From: an uncultured Bacillota bacterium | Lineage (GTDB): Bacteria; Bacillota; Clostridia; Christensenellales; QAND01 | Assembly (NCBI GenBank): GCA_905188085.1 | Contig: CAJJKN010000002.1 | Span: 62,001-126,000 of the forward strand | DNA: 64,000 nt | Reading direction: 5' to 3' | Part shown: piece after piece, positions 53,686-61,733 of the stretch | Numbering within the stretch: the stretch's first letter is position 1 | How the letters are laid out: each line of letters opens with the position of its first letter | Position numbers and translations under genes: made by a program | The notes under the pieces: model-generated | What the model saw: only the letters and a program-made list of their open reading frames with translations | Databases searched by the model: none | Told to the model about the DNA's origin: nothing

Positions 53686-53731
53686 GCGTGCTATGAATCA
53701 CTTACCTTGTAAATGATTTTGTATAGCACGC
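53686..53731 (-). promoter_or_regulatory. Hairpin and direct repeat in the cold-shock leader
   Basis: GCGTGCTAT (53686-53694) and ATAGCACGC (53723-53731) are perfect inverted copies with a 28-base loop. GAATCACTTA occurs directly repeated at 53695-53704 and 53732-53741. On the reverse strand they lie in the untranslated leader between promoter and start codon. Confidence 0.5.
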
Positions 53732-53761
53732 GAATCACTTAACAACATAGATACCATACAC

Positions 53762-53790
53762 AGTATAGAGGAAGTGAAAAGGAAAGTCAA
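53762..53790 (-). promoter_or_regulatory. Promoter of the cold-shock gene (reverse strand)
   Basis: Reverse-strand TTGACT (53790-53785) and TATACT (53767-53762) with a 17-base spacer. It predicts a leader of about 115 bases. Confidence 0.75.
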
Positions 53791-53975
53791 ATACAAGGGA
53801 AAACCCTCCGAGGGTACGGAGGGTTTGTAAGGGGGAGGATTTGCTTGCAATTGCTTGGTTGCTTGCTACGCTTATAATATAGCGTTGAGTTGTGACAGGA
53901 CTATGTCATCAATTCAAACAGTTATGGCGCATGCTTTTAAATATTTTGTATAAACTGTTAGCAAGGAGGGAAACC

Positions 53976-54683
53976 ATGCTAACAATTTTTATGCGCGCCT
54001 TGATTTTATATCTGGTGATCGTTGTGTTTATGCGCCTGATGGGAAAACGGCAGATAGGGCAGATGCAGCCTTATGAAATTGTCATTGCGCTGTTGGCCGC
54101 AGACGTGGTGGCAGCCCCGATGCAGGACCCGGCCATTTCGCTGGTGGAGGGGATTGTGCCGATGGTGGCGTTGTTTGTTTGCCATAACCTGATTTCTTTT
54201 TTGTGCGTAAAAAGCAGAAAACTGCGCAAGGTATTTTGCGGGAAAACAAGCACTTTGATCCGAAACGGGGCCATACAGGAAAAGGAACTGAAAAAACTGA
54301 GCCTCAGCGTGGAGGAATTGATGGAAGCGTTGCGCGCCAAAGACGCCTTCAGCCTGGAGGATGTTTACTGCGCTACGATGGAAACTAACGGAAAACTCAG
54401 TGTGATGATGCAAAACAAAACCAAGCCGCCGACGATGGAAGAATTAGGCATGACGATTAAGGAAAACGACATGCCGCTGGGCATTATCGTGGAGGGAAAA
54501 TGGGAGAGGGAAAATCTGAAAACCTTGGGATTGACAGCGCAGGGCGTGGAAAAGACATTGAAGCTGTATAAGGTGGATTTAAAAAATGTCTTTTTTGCCA
54601 TGGGAAACCGCAAAGGGGAATTGACTGTCCAGATAAAGGGCGGAAACCTGGTGCATTATAAAGTGGGAGGAATGTCCGCATGA
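53976..54683 (+). CDS. YetF family (DUF421) membrane protein
   Basis: A 235-residue protein: three N-terminal helices (MRLMGKRQIGQMQPYEIVIALL at about 16-37 contains the family signature MGKRQIG...P-E) and a soluble DUF421 domain ending in the NGKLSVMMQN and VHYKVGG parts. YetF proteins form inner-membrane assemblies linked to spore or envelope features in Bacillota. The ATG 53976 with AAGGAGGG is chosen. It is translationally coupled to the DUF4363 gene (ATGA), a pair often seen together in Clostridia. Confidence 0.9.
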   Translation: MLTIFMRALILYLVIVVFMRLMGKRQIGQMQPYEIVIALLAADVVAAPMQDPAISLVEGIVPMVALFVCHNLISFLCVKSRKLRKVFCGKTSTLIRNGAIQEKELKKLSLSVEELMEALRAKDAFSLEDVYCATMETNGKLSVMMQNKTKPPTMEELGMTIKENDMPLGIIVEGKWERENLKTLGLTAQGVEKTLKLYKVDLKNVFFAMGNRKGELTVQIKGGNLVHYKVGGMSA

Positions 54684-55060
54684 AACGATTGCTGTATAGT
54701 ATTTTGGCGATGGCGGTTTTGGTATCTGTGGCGGTGGTTTGGGAAAACGGTTTTCAAAGCCAGCTTCACGCGCTGATGAACCTCAGCCAGCAGGGCATGG
54801 AGGAAATGGAGCAAAAGGAATATGCAAAGGCGCTGCATACGGTGGAGACGCTTTCCGATCGCTTTGAAGTGCTGGAGGAGAAATGGACGATTGTCATCAA
54901 CCATAATTTGCTGGATGAAGTGAGCAACGCGACAACGGAAGTCAAAGCGCTGCTGATCCAGGAAGAATACAGCCATGCGGCGGCACAGCTGGCCGTGCTA
55001 AAGACGTTGTTTAAAGATCTGGACGACCATTTTAAATTCTCTCTCGGGAATATTTTCTAA
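54680..55060 (+). CDS. DUF4363 family protein
   Basis: A 126-residue protein with an N-terminal hydrophobic signal/anchor (3-22) and an all-helical, Glu-rich outer domain typical of DUF4363, with the LSQQGMEEMEQKEYAKALHTVETL's repeat-like helices. It follows yetF with an ATGA overlap, the usual arrangement. Its function is unknown; the consistent pairing suggests a membrane-associated complex with YetF. Confidence 0.85.
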   Translation: MKRLLYSILAMAVLVSVAVVWENGFQSQLHALMNLSQQGMEEMEQKEYAKALHTVETLSDRFEVLEEKWTIVINHNLLDEVSNATTEVKALLIQEEYSHAAAQLAVLKTLFKDLDDHFKFSLGNIF

Positions 55061-55081
55061 AAAAATTAACGAGGAAAATAC

Positions 55082-55110
55082 TTGCAACAATAAACATAGA
55101 ACTGTATTAT
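55082..55110 (+). promoter_or_regulatory. Promoter of the GNAT gene at 55183
   Basis: TTGCAA and TATTAT with a 17-base spacer. The -10 box lies inside the 10-bp inverted repeat reported at 55096-55125. Confidence 0.6.
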
Positions 55111-55125
55111 ATTACACAGTTCTAT
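55096..55125. promoter_or_regulatory. Perfect 10-bp inverted repeat overlapping a promoter
   Basis: ATAGAACTGT (55096-55105) and ACAGTTCTAT (55116-55125) are perfect inverted copies around a 10-base A/T spacer. It covers the -10 box of the GNAT gene and lies 35 bases after the DUF4363 stop. It is followed by TTTATT, so it may alternatively be a terminator for yetF-DUF4363. Confidence 0.55.
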
Positions 55126-55182
55126 TTTATTATACAAAAAGCAGCGCCGGGAGACCGGCGGTGAAACGAGAGGAATCTTTTC

Positions 55183-56310
55183 ATGGTAGAAATCAGAGAG
55201 GTGAAGACCAAAAAGGAAAAGAGAGCCTTTGCAAAATTTCCATTGCAGCTATACAAGGATTGCCCGCAATATGTGCCGGATTTGATTTCAGATGAAATTT
55301 CAAATTTCGAGCCGAAAAAGAATCCCGCTTTTGAATTTTGCGAGGCAAGACGGTTTTTGGCGTATAAGGACGGGGTGCTTGCAGGGAGAATTGCGGCGAT
55401 TATCAGCCATGCGGCCAACGAGAAATGGCGCACCAGCCGAATCCGCTTTACCCGGGTGGATTTTATCAACGACTATGAAGTGAGCAGCGCGCTGTTTAAC
55501 GCCGTAATAGCATGGGGCAAAGAGCGTGGGCTGAAAGAGATTCACGGGCCGATCGGCTTTTGCGACCTGGATCCCGAAGGCATGCTGGTAGAAGGCTTTG
55601 ACCAGGACAGCAACTTTATCACCATCTATAACTATCCGTATTATAAAGAGCATTTGGAAAAGCTGGGCTTTGTAAAGGATACGGACTGGGTGGAATATAA
55701 AATTAAAATTCCGGAACAGGTGGATCATCGCATCGAACGCCTAAGCCAATTGGTGATGAAGCGGAGTAAGATGCGCCTGGCCTCGTTTAACAGCAAACGG
55801 GAGATTCGCCCCTATCTAAAGGGCGCCATGCGCGTGATCAACGATGCGTTTGAAGAATTGTACGGAACCGTGCCGATTACGGATAAATTGATTCAAAAAT
55901 ATTTTTCGCAGTTTATGATCCTGATCAACCCGCATTATGTGCGGATGATTCTGGATGAAAACGATGAGCCGGTGGGCATCGGATTTATGCTGCCCTCGAT
56001 GAACGAATGCATGAGAAAATGCAAGGGGCGGTTGTTCCCGTTCGGGTGGCTGCGCATTCTGCGTGCGCCGTATAAACAGACGGATGTGATTGATCTGTAT
56101 CTGATCGGCGTGAAACCGCAATATCAAAAGCAGGGGCATGTGGCGCTGATCTTAAACGATTTGACCAAGGAAGCCATTGCCAACCACGGCAAATATGCCG
56201 AAACAGGGCCGGAACTGGAGACCAACGAAAAAATCCAGGCGCTGTGGAAAAGCTACGATGCTGTGCGTCATAAACGCAGACGCTGCTGGATTAAAAATAT
56301 TGAAGGCTAA
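55183..56310 (+). CDS. GNAT-fold N-acetyltransferase-like protein
   Basis: A 375-residue protein of the GNAT superfamily. It has the opening segment VKTKKEKRAFAKFPLQLYKDC's core, a middle part GPIGFCDLDPEGMLVEGF and the final acetyl-CoA site VKPQYQKQGHVALILNDLTKEAI, ending with ALWKSYDAVRHKRRRCW. This length is found in a small family of unassigned transferases, where only the C-terminal half is GNAT-like. A GAGAGG site lies before ATG 55183. Substrate unknown. It is followed by a clear terminator. Confidence 0.75.
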   Translation: MVEIREVKTKKEKRAFAKFPLQLYKDCPQYVPDLISDEISNFEPKKNPAFEFCEARRFLAYKDGVLAGRIAAIISHAANEKWRTSRIRFTRVDFINDYEVSSALFNAVIAWGKERGLKEIHGPIGFCDLDPEGMLVEGFDQDSNFITIYNYPYYKEHLEKLGFVKDTDWVEYKIKIPEQVDHRIERLSQLVMKRSKMRLASFNSKREIRPYLKGAMRVINDAFEELYGTVPITDKLIQKYFSQFMILINPHYVRMILDENDEPVGIGFMLPSMNECMRKCKGRLFPFGWLRILRAPYKQTDVIDLYLIGVKPQYQKQGHVALILNDLTKEAIANHGKYAETGPELETNEKIQALWKSYDAVRHKRRRCWIKNIEG

Positions 56311-56314
56311 ATAC

Positions 56315-56341
56315 AGGCCGGGATTTTCTCCCGGTCTTTTT
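56315..56341 (+). terminator. Terminator after the GNAT gene
   Basis: GGCCGGGA and TCCCGGTC form a stem around TTTTC, followed by TTTTTT. Confidence 0.85.
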
Positions 56342-56753
56342 TCTATAAAGAAAACCACTTGCCGGGCGACTTTCCCGGCGACCGACTTAAAAAAGGTTTA
56401 TGACGGTGAGAAAGAGAAAATAAAAAATCCCCTTAAACGAGATAGGGAAAAGCGGCGGGGAAAAGAAAACGCAGACGCGATTTATCGTTTGCGAAAGGGA
56501 AGGTACCGCCGTTGTGTCGAAGAGCATGGGAAAGCATTTTAGGCGGAAAAGCCATGATAGAGATCTATGTACGGTTGAAAAGTGGAAAAGAAAGAAGAAA
56601 CAAGGCGGATTGCGTAGGCGCTGAGCAAAACGGAGGAGGCCGCCTGGGAAGATAGTTGCAAGCGCATATGACGGCATAGCGAAAACGGCGGGAAAATTTG
56701 GCTTTTGGCAAGAAAAAAGGGGCTTCCGATCGGAAGTCCCTTTTGTTGTATTG
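56342..56753. other. Spacer between convergent genes
   Basis: No gene supported. It is purine-rich on the plus strand with long GAAA/GGAAA stretches and short frames without ribosome sites. At its right end lies a reverse-strand terminator (56712-56745). Confidence 0.5.
56712..56745 (-). terminator. Terminator of the membrane protein gene (reverse strand)
   Basis: AGGGGCTTCCG and CGGAAGTCCCT pair around AT, and on the reverse strand TTTTTTC follows. Confidence 0.8.
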
Positions 56754-57914
56754 TTATTTTCTGCTCTGAGAGCGCGGCGGAAAGGTGGGCCTTGTTAAAC
56801 GGCTGGCCGGTTTCTCGGCGGCAGGCTCGGAAACGGCGGGCTCTTCCGCCACGGGCGGCGCGGCTTTTCTGGCCGGCTCTGCGGGCGCTTGTTCTGCCGC
56901 GGGCGCAACGGATGTCTTGGGCAAAACCACCTTGCGGAACACTTTTGTATTGGAATCCATCGTTGTTTCGGAATGGGTTTCGGGCGCGAGCGGCGCGCTT
57001 GTACGCAGCGTTTCTTCAAAATCGTCGTTTTGTTCATAGTCGAAATCATCTTTCGGCTGCCGTGCTGCGGGCTTTTGCGGCTGAGCGTAAACCTCTTCGC
57101 CAAACGGATCATCCGACAGCTCGTCCTCTTCCTGTTCGCCCCAATCATAAGGCTCTACGATGCTTTTCTTTTTCTTGCGGCGCGGTCCGCGTTTTACAAC
57201 GGGCTTGGGCTCTTCTTCGTAATCATCGGCCCCGGAATCGTTCAAAGACCAGTTTTCCCAGGAATCGTCCTCTTCCACATCCTCCACAGAACGCAGCAGC
57301 AGGCTTTGCAACAGCATGGCACCGCCGGAAAGCAGCAGACCGAGCAGCCAGGTTAACAGAATGCTCTGTGCGGAAAGGGCGTTGTATAAGGCCAAAAGAT
57401 CGCCGATAAAACCGGCGCTGGCCGTGATGGTCATAAGCGAATACAACACGGCGGATGCGCAAATGCTGACCAGCGCGCTGCCGCTGACGGAGGTGGCAAC
57501 CAGAATGCCGGTGCCGGGGCGCACAAGACAAAGCGCAGTGAAAATCAGCGCCACGATGCCCGCTGCCAGGCACAGGATGAACCAATCCAATTCCAAAGAG
57601 AAAAGGAACGATACGCCATAGACAAGCCCGCCGCCGATATACAATCCGCCGCACAGGCTGATGACAAACAAGGCGATGCTTTCTTTCCAGGCAGATAAGA
57701 CCAACAGCACCAGGGAAACAACGCCCATGGCGATGAACACCGGCATAGACGTAAAGCTGAGCCCGATGGTTTTGCAGATAAACAGCGCCACACCGCTGCC
57801 CACCAAAATGCTGAACAACGCACCGAACAGCCTCGGTTTGCTGCTGCCAAGCAAAGCGGCAAACACGCCGAAGCAAGCCAAAAGCAGGCAAACGCCAAGA
57901 ATCAGTATATTCAT
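56754..57914 (-). CDS. Membrane protein with acidic/proline-rich tail, unknown
   Basis: A 386-residue protein not recognised as a named family. The first 205 residues hold about eight hydrophobic helices; the rest is a disordered cytoplasmic tail with acidic clusters (EEDDSWENW, EEEPKP), a Lys-rich patch (RGPRRKKKKS) and a Pro/Ala-rich end. The charge pattern suggests a signalling or scaffold role at the membrane, but nothing is known. A GGAGTG-like site precedes ATG 57914, and it is divergent from rnfC. Confidence 0.6.
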   Translation of the reverse strand: MNILILGVCLLLACFGVFAALLGSSKPRLFGALFSILVGSGVALFICKTIGLSFTSMPVFIAMGVVSLVLLVLSAWKESIALFVISLCGGLYIGGGLVYGVSFLFSLELDWFILCLAAGIVALIFTALCLVRPGTGILVATSVSGSALVSICASAVLYSLMTITASAGFIGDLLALYNALSAQSILLTWLLGLLLSGGAMLLQSLLLRSVEDVEEDDSWENWSLNDSGADDYEEEPKPVVKRGPRRKKKKSIVEPYDWGEQEEDELSDDPFGEEVYAQPQKPAARQPKDDFDYEQNDDFEETLRTSAPLAPETHSETTMDSNTKVFRKVVLPKTSVAPAAEQAPAEPARKAAPPVAEEPAVSEPAAEKPASRLTRPTFPPRSQSRK

Positions 57915-58083
57915 GTAGACACACTCCGATCTTTGTTTCTACTATTCATAAAAAACCAATTTATATTGTGGCATATTTTGTGAATAAAATCAATAAGGCA
58001 GGGGAAGGGCGAGAAGAAAACTCTGAAAAAACGTGTTTTTTTCATGAATGGGGCGCGAAATTTGTTAAATTTTAAACGAAGAT

Positions 58084-58093
58084 GTGCTATAAT
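58084..58093 (+). promoter_or_regulatory. Extended -10 of the rnf operon
   Basis: GTGC before TATAAT (58088-58093) gives a TGn extended -10 element. A TTGTTA lies 20 bases upstream, too far for a normal -35 box. Confidence 0.45.
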
Positions 58094-58156
58094 GTCTACT
58101 AAATTTATGATCAAAGTTTATTTTGCAAAAGGATCGTCGTAAAGGAAGGTGTGACA

Positions 58157-59527
58157 TTGGGCATTCTTACATTTAAAAAAGGCGGTGTAAAACCGCTGCA
58201 CAAGCAGCATGAAGGCAAGCCGCTGGCCTGTGATAAGCCGATCCGCGTTTTGGATGCGCCAAAGGTGGTTGCAATACCGATGACACAAAACATCGGTATG
58301 CCGGCACACCCTTGCGTAAAAGTGGGGGATACGGTATGTGTGGGGCAGCCGATCGGGCAGCCGGCAGGGTTTGTCGGCGCGACGGTGCACGCCAGCGTAT
58401 CCGGTAAAGTGACGGCAATTAAAGAAATGCTGCATGTAACGGGGGCGCCTGCAACGCATGTCGTGATTGAAAATGACGGCGCTTATACATTATATGAAGA
58501 GATTCATCCGCGCAGCCAGCAGGAAATTGACAACCTGTCTTCACAGGAAATTATTGAGATCATTCAATCTGCCGGGATTGTGGGCGCCGGCGGCGCTACG
58601 TTTCCGACGCATGTAAAACTCAGCATTCCCCAGGGGAAAAAGGTGGATACGCTGTTGATCAACGGCGCGGAATGCGAACCGTTTTTAACCGCGGACGAGC
58701 GCATGATGCTTGAACATCCGGATCAGGTGGTAAAAGGCGCAGAACTGGCGATGAACGCACTGGGGCTGAATACCACCATCATCGGCATCGAACAGAACAA
58801 GATGAGTGCGGTGCAAACCGTGGAAAACGCGGCCAAAGGGCACAGGGGCATTACGGTAAAAGTGATGCGCACCCGCTATCCGCAAGGCTCTGAAAAGCAA
58901 TTGATTCAGACGCTCACCGGGCGCGAAGTGCCGGATGGCGGTTTACCGATGGATTGCGGCTGCGTGGTATTAAATGTGGGAACAGCTGCGGCCATTTATC
59001 AGGCTGTATACCTTGGCATGCCGATGGTGCAGCGCGTGGTTACGGTAACGGGCGGGGTGCAAACGCCGCAAAATTTGCTGGTTCGCATCGGAACTACGTT
59101 TGAAGACTGCATTCAGGCCTGTGGCGGCTTTAAGGGGAAAACCGTTAAGGTGATTTCCGGCGGGCCGATGATGGGTGTGGCGCAGATGAGCACGGAAGCG
59201 AGCTGTGTGAAAGGCACAAGCGGCATTTTGGTGCTCAATGAAGAGATGGTAAACCCATTGCCGGAAACGGCATGTATTCATTGCGGCAAATGCGTGGCGG
59301 TATGTCCTGTCGGCCTGATGCCGTTTGAACTGGATCAGCTTTCCAGGAAAAAGGATTTTGAAAGGGCAGAAGAGGCACATGCCATGAGCTGTATGGAATG
59401 CGGCAGTTGCACATACATTTGCCCCAGCAAAAGATATTTAGTGCAGTCTATCCGGCTGGCAAAAGGCGAAATCGGCCGGCTTCGCCGTGAACGGGCTGCG
59501 GCAGCAAAGAAAGAGGAGGAGAAATAG
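58157..59527 (+). CDS. rnfC: Rnf complex subunit C (NADH-binding, Fe-S)
   Basis: A 456-residue cytoplasmic subunit: FMN/NADH-binding core with GAGGATFPTHVKL and NGAECEPFLTADERM (about 155-185), a SLBB-like part, and two 4Fe-4S motifs CIHCGKCVAVCPVG and CMECGSCTYICPSK at the C-terminus. RnfC takes electrons from NADH in the ferredoxin:NAD oxidoreductase that pumps Na+ or H+. TTG 58157 is chosen with AAGGAAGG ending eight bases earlier; GTG 58151 is too close. It opens the rnf operon. Confidence 0.95.
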   Translation: MGILTFKKGGVKPLHKQHEGKPLACDKPIRVLDAPKVVAIPMTQNIGMPAHPCVKVGDTVCVGQPIGQPAGFVGATVHASVSGKVTAIKEMLHVTGAPATHVVIENDGAYTLYEEIHPRSQQEIDNLSSQEIIEIIQSAGIVGAGGATFPTHVKLSIPQGKKVDTLLINGAECEPFLTADERMMLEHPDQVVKGAELAMNALGLNTTIIGIEQNKMSAVQTVENAAKGHRGITVKVMRTRYPQGSEKQLIQTLTGREVPDGGLPMDCGCVVLNVGTAAAIYQAVYLGMPMVQRVVTVTGGVQTPQNLLVRIGTTFEDCIQACGGFKGKTVKVISGGPMMGVAQMSTEASCVKGTSGILVLNEEMVNPLPETACIHCGKCVAVCPVGLMPFELDQLSRKKDFERAEEAHAMSCMECGSCTYICPSKRYLVQSIRLAKGEIGRLRRERAAAAKKEEEK

Positions 59528-59529
59528 AA

Positions 59530-60474
59530 ATGGAAAAAACGCTCTTTTCGATTTCTAGTTCGCCCCATATCCGTCAGGAACAGACGGTGCAAAGCATTAT
59601 GCGTGATGTGGTGATTGCCTTGTTGCCGTCGGCGGCATTTGGGATTTATCACTTTGGATACCAGGCCGGGCTCGTGATGCTCTTTGGCGTGCTGGGCGCG
59701 GTATTGACAGAATTTTTGGGCAACAAGCTGACGGGCCGTCCTCTTACGGTAACGGATTTTTCCGCCGTGATCACGGGGCTTTTGGTGGCAATGTGCTGCC
59801 CGGCCTATGTGCCGTTGTGGGTGCCGTTTTTGGGCAGTGTGTTTGCCATTGCCATCGGCAAACTGCCGTTTGGCGGCTTGGGCCAAAACTTTTTGAACCC
59901 GGCGCTGGTGGGCCGTGCGTTTTTGCTGGCCAGCTGGCCGGCGCTGATGACGCATTGGGCACCGGCGGATGCCGTGTCTGCGGCAACGCCGTTGGCGGCG
60001 TATAAATCCACAGGCGCGATGGCTTCGTATGTGGATCTGTTTTTCGGCAACATTCCGGGCTGCATCGGCGAAGTATCCAAAATTTGCATTTTGATCGGCG
60101 CTGCGTATTTGTTGGCAAGACGGGTGATTACGCTGGCAACGCCGGTGGGGTATTTGGGCGGCCTGGCGCTGATGATCTTTGCCTTTGGCGGCCAGGGCGG
60201 CCTGTTTACCGGCGACGCTTTGTTTGCCGTATTGTCCGGCGGGGCGATGTTTGGTGCGTTTTTCATGTGTACGGACTATGTGACAAGCCCGGTGACGGCC
60301 AAAGGTCAATTTCTCATGGGCCTGGGCGCCGGGATTTTAACGGCGTTGATTCGTTCGTTTGGCGGCTATGCCGAAGGCGTGACGTATGCGATTCTGTTTA
60401 TGAACGTGGTAACGCCGTTGATTGACCGTTTTGTGCGGCCGAAACTGTACGGGGAGGCGAAAAAGCATGCGTAA
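59530..60474 (+). CDS. rnfD: Rnf complex subunit D
   Basis: A 314-residue membrane subunit with about nine helices. PLTVTDFSAVITGLLVAM's region and DYVTSPVTAKGQ (about 256-267, with the covalent flavin Thr context S-P-T/V-T) mark RnfD. It begins two bases after the rnfC stop. The last codons overlap a short 13-codon ORF (ATG 60467) where rnfG should start. Confidence 0.94.
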   Translation: MEKTLFSISSSPHIRQEQTVQSIMRDVVIALLPSAAFGIYHFGYQAGLVMLFGVLGAVLTEFLGNKLTGRPLTVTDFSAVITGLLVAMCCPAYVPLWVPFLGSVFAIAIGKLPFGGLGQNFLNPALVGRAFLLASWPALMTHWAPADAVSAATPLAAYKSTGAMASYVDLFFGNIPGCIGEVSKICILIGAAYLLARRVITLATPVGYLGGLALMIFAFGGQGGLFTGDALFAVLSGGAMFGAFFMCTDYVTSPVTAKGQFLMGLGAGILTALIRSFGGYAEGVTYAILFMNVVTPLIDRFVRPKLYGEAKKHA

Positions 60475-60508
60475 ATCAAATGCTGAAAGCCGGGAGGTGC
60501 AGCAATGA
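60467..60508 (+). pseudogene. rnfG: Remnant of rnfG: 13-codon ORF between rnfD and rnfE
   Basis: In known rnf operons of Clostridia the order is rnfCDGEAB and RnfG (about 190 residues, with a covalent FMN on an SGAT-type Thr) begins MRKSN or MKKSN. Here an ATG inside the end of rnfD opens MRKSNAESREVQQ and its TGA overlaps the ATG of rnfE, precisely the junctions of a normal rnfG, but the body is absent. This looks like an in-frame deletion that fused the gene's two ends. The alternative is a small leader by chance. The complex would lack the flavin subunit unless rnfG lies elsewhere. Confidence 0.5.
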
Positions 60509-61122
60509 AAAAACTGAAAGACATTTTAAAAAACGGTTTATTCGGCGAAAACCCGATTTTCCGCCTGGTGTTGGGCACCTGTCCTACCATTGCAACGAGC
60601 ACAAGCGCATCCAACGGGCTTGGCATGGGGCTGGCGGTTACGTTTGTATTGATGGGCAGCAACCTTGTGATTTCTCTTTTGAGAAACTTTATTCCGAACA
60701 AGGTGCGTATCCCGGCATTTATCGTTATCATTGCAACGTTTGTTACGATCATTCAGCTGTTGATTCAGGGGTTTGTGCCTGCGTTGAACGATTCATTGGG
60801 GTTGTTTATCCCGTTGATCGTGGTAAACTGTATCATCTTGGCAAGGGCGGAATCCTTTGCAAGCAAGAATAAGCCTTTGCCCTCTGTGGTGGACGGGCTT
60901 GGCATGGGCCTTGGGTTTACCGGCGCATTGGTCATCATTTCCTCGATCCGCGAGATTTTGGGAAACGGCACGATTTTCGGCATGGCTTTGTTTGGTGAAA
61001 GCTTTCAGCCGGTGTTGATGATGAGCCAGGCACCCGGCGGCTTCATTGTTTTCGGTCTGGTGCTGGCAGTGGTAAACGCCATTGACGCACACAGCCGGAA
61101 GAAGAAGGAGAGTGTGGCATGA
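60505..61122 (+). CDS. rnfE: Rnf complex subunit E
   Basis: A 205-residue membrane subunit with six helices. LGTCPTIATSTSASNGLGMGLA's core (about 22-43) and the later VDGLGMGLGFTGALVIIS and REILGNGTIFG are the conserved segments of RnfE/NqrD. RnfA and RnfE together form the core of the ion-translocating unit. GGGAGGTG precedes ATG 60505. The stop overlaps rnfA. Confidence 0.94.
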   Translation: MKKLKDILKNGLFGENPIFRLVLGTCPTIATSTSASNGLGMGLAVTFVLMGSNLVISLLRNFIPNKVRIPAFIVIIATFVTIIQLLIQGFVPALNDSLGLFIPLIVVNCIILARAESFASKNKPLPSVVDGLGMGLGFTGALVIISSIREILGNGTIFGMALFGESFQPVLMMSQAPGGFIVFGLVLAVVNAIDAHSRKKKESVA

Positions 61123-61718
61123 ACGGAATTGTAGGTTCGTTGGTGATTATCATCAATGCGATTTTTGTCAATAACATTGTCATGTCACAGTTTTTGGGAT
61201 GCTGCCCGTTTTTGGGAGTTTCCAAAAAACTGGATACGGCAGTTTCGATGGGCTTGGCGGTTACCTTTGTAATGGCGCTTTCCAGCGTGATTACGTATTT
61301 GATTCAATATTGCATTTTGGTGCCGCTGCATATTGAATATATGCAGACCATTGTCTTTATCCTGGTTATTGCGTCGCTGGTGCAGCTGGTGGAAATGGTG
61401 ATTCAAAAGATGTCTCCGCCGCTGTACAATGCGCTGGGCATTTATCTGCCGCTGATTACAACAAACTGCGCAGTACTGGGCGCGGCAATTTCCGATATCC
61501 AGCAGGGATATAACCTGATCAACACCCTAATCAGCGGCACCAGCATCGGCCTTTCCTTCCTGTTTGCCATTACGCTGTTTGCGGGCGTACGGGAACGGCT
61601 GGAAAACAGCAACATTCCGGAATGTATGAAAGGATTTCCGATTTCCTTGATTTCTGCCGGGCTGATGAGCATTGCCTTTTTCGGTTTCTCCGGATTGACA
61701 AAGGGCCTGATGGCGTAA
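61119..61718 (+). CDS. rnfA: Rnf complex subunit A
   Basis: A 199-residue membrane subunit with six helices; NNIVMSQFLGCCPFLGVSKK's core near 17-35 with a Cys for the 2Fe-2S cluster, ITTNCAVLGAAISDIQ's core in the middle, and GVRERLEN are the RnfA/NqrE marks. It is coupled to rnfE by an ATGA overlap. Confidence 0.95.
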   Translation: MNGIVGSLVIIINAIFVNNIVMSQFLGCCPFLGVSKKLDTAVSMGLAVTFVMALSSVITYLIQYCILVPLHIEYMQTIVFILVIASLVQLVEMVIQKMSPPLYNALGIYLPLITTNCAVLGAAISDIQQGYNLINTLISGTSIGLSFLFAITLFAGVRERLENSNIPECMKGFPISLISAGLMSIAFFGFSGLTKGLMA

Positions 61719-61733
61719 AGGAGGACAAAAAAG

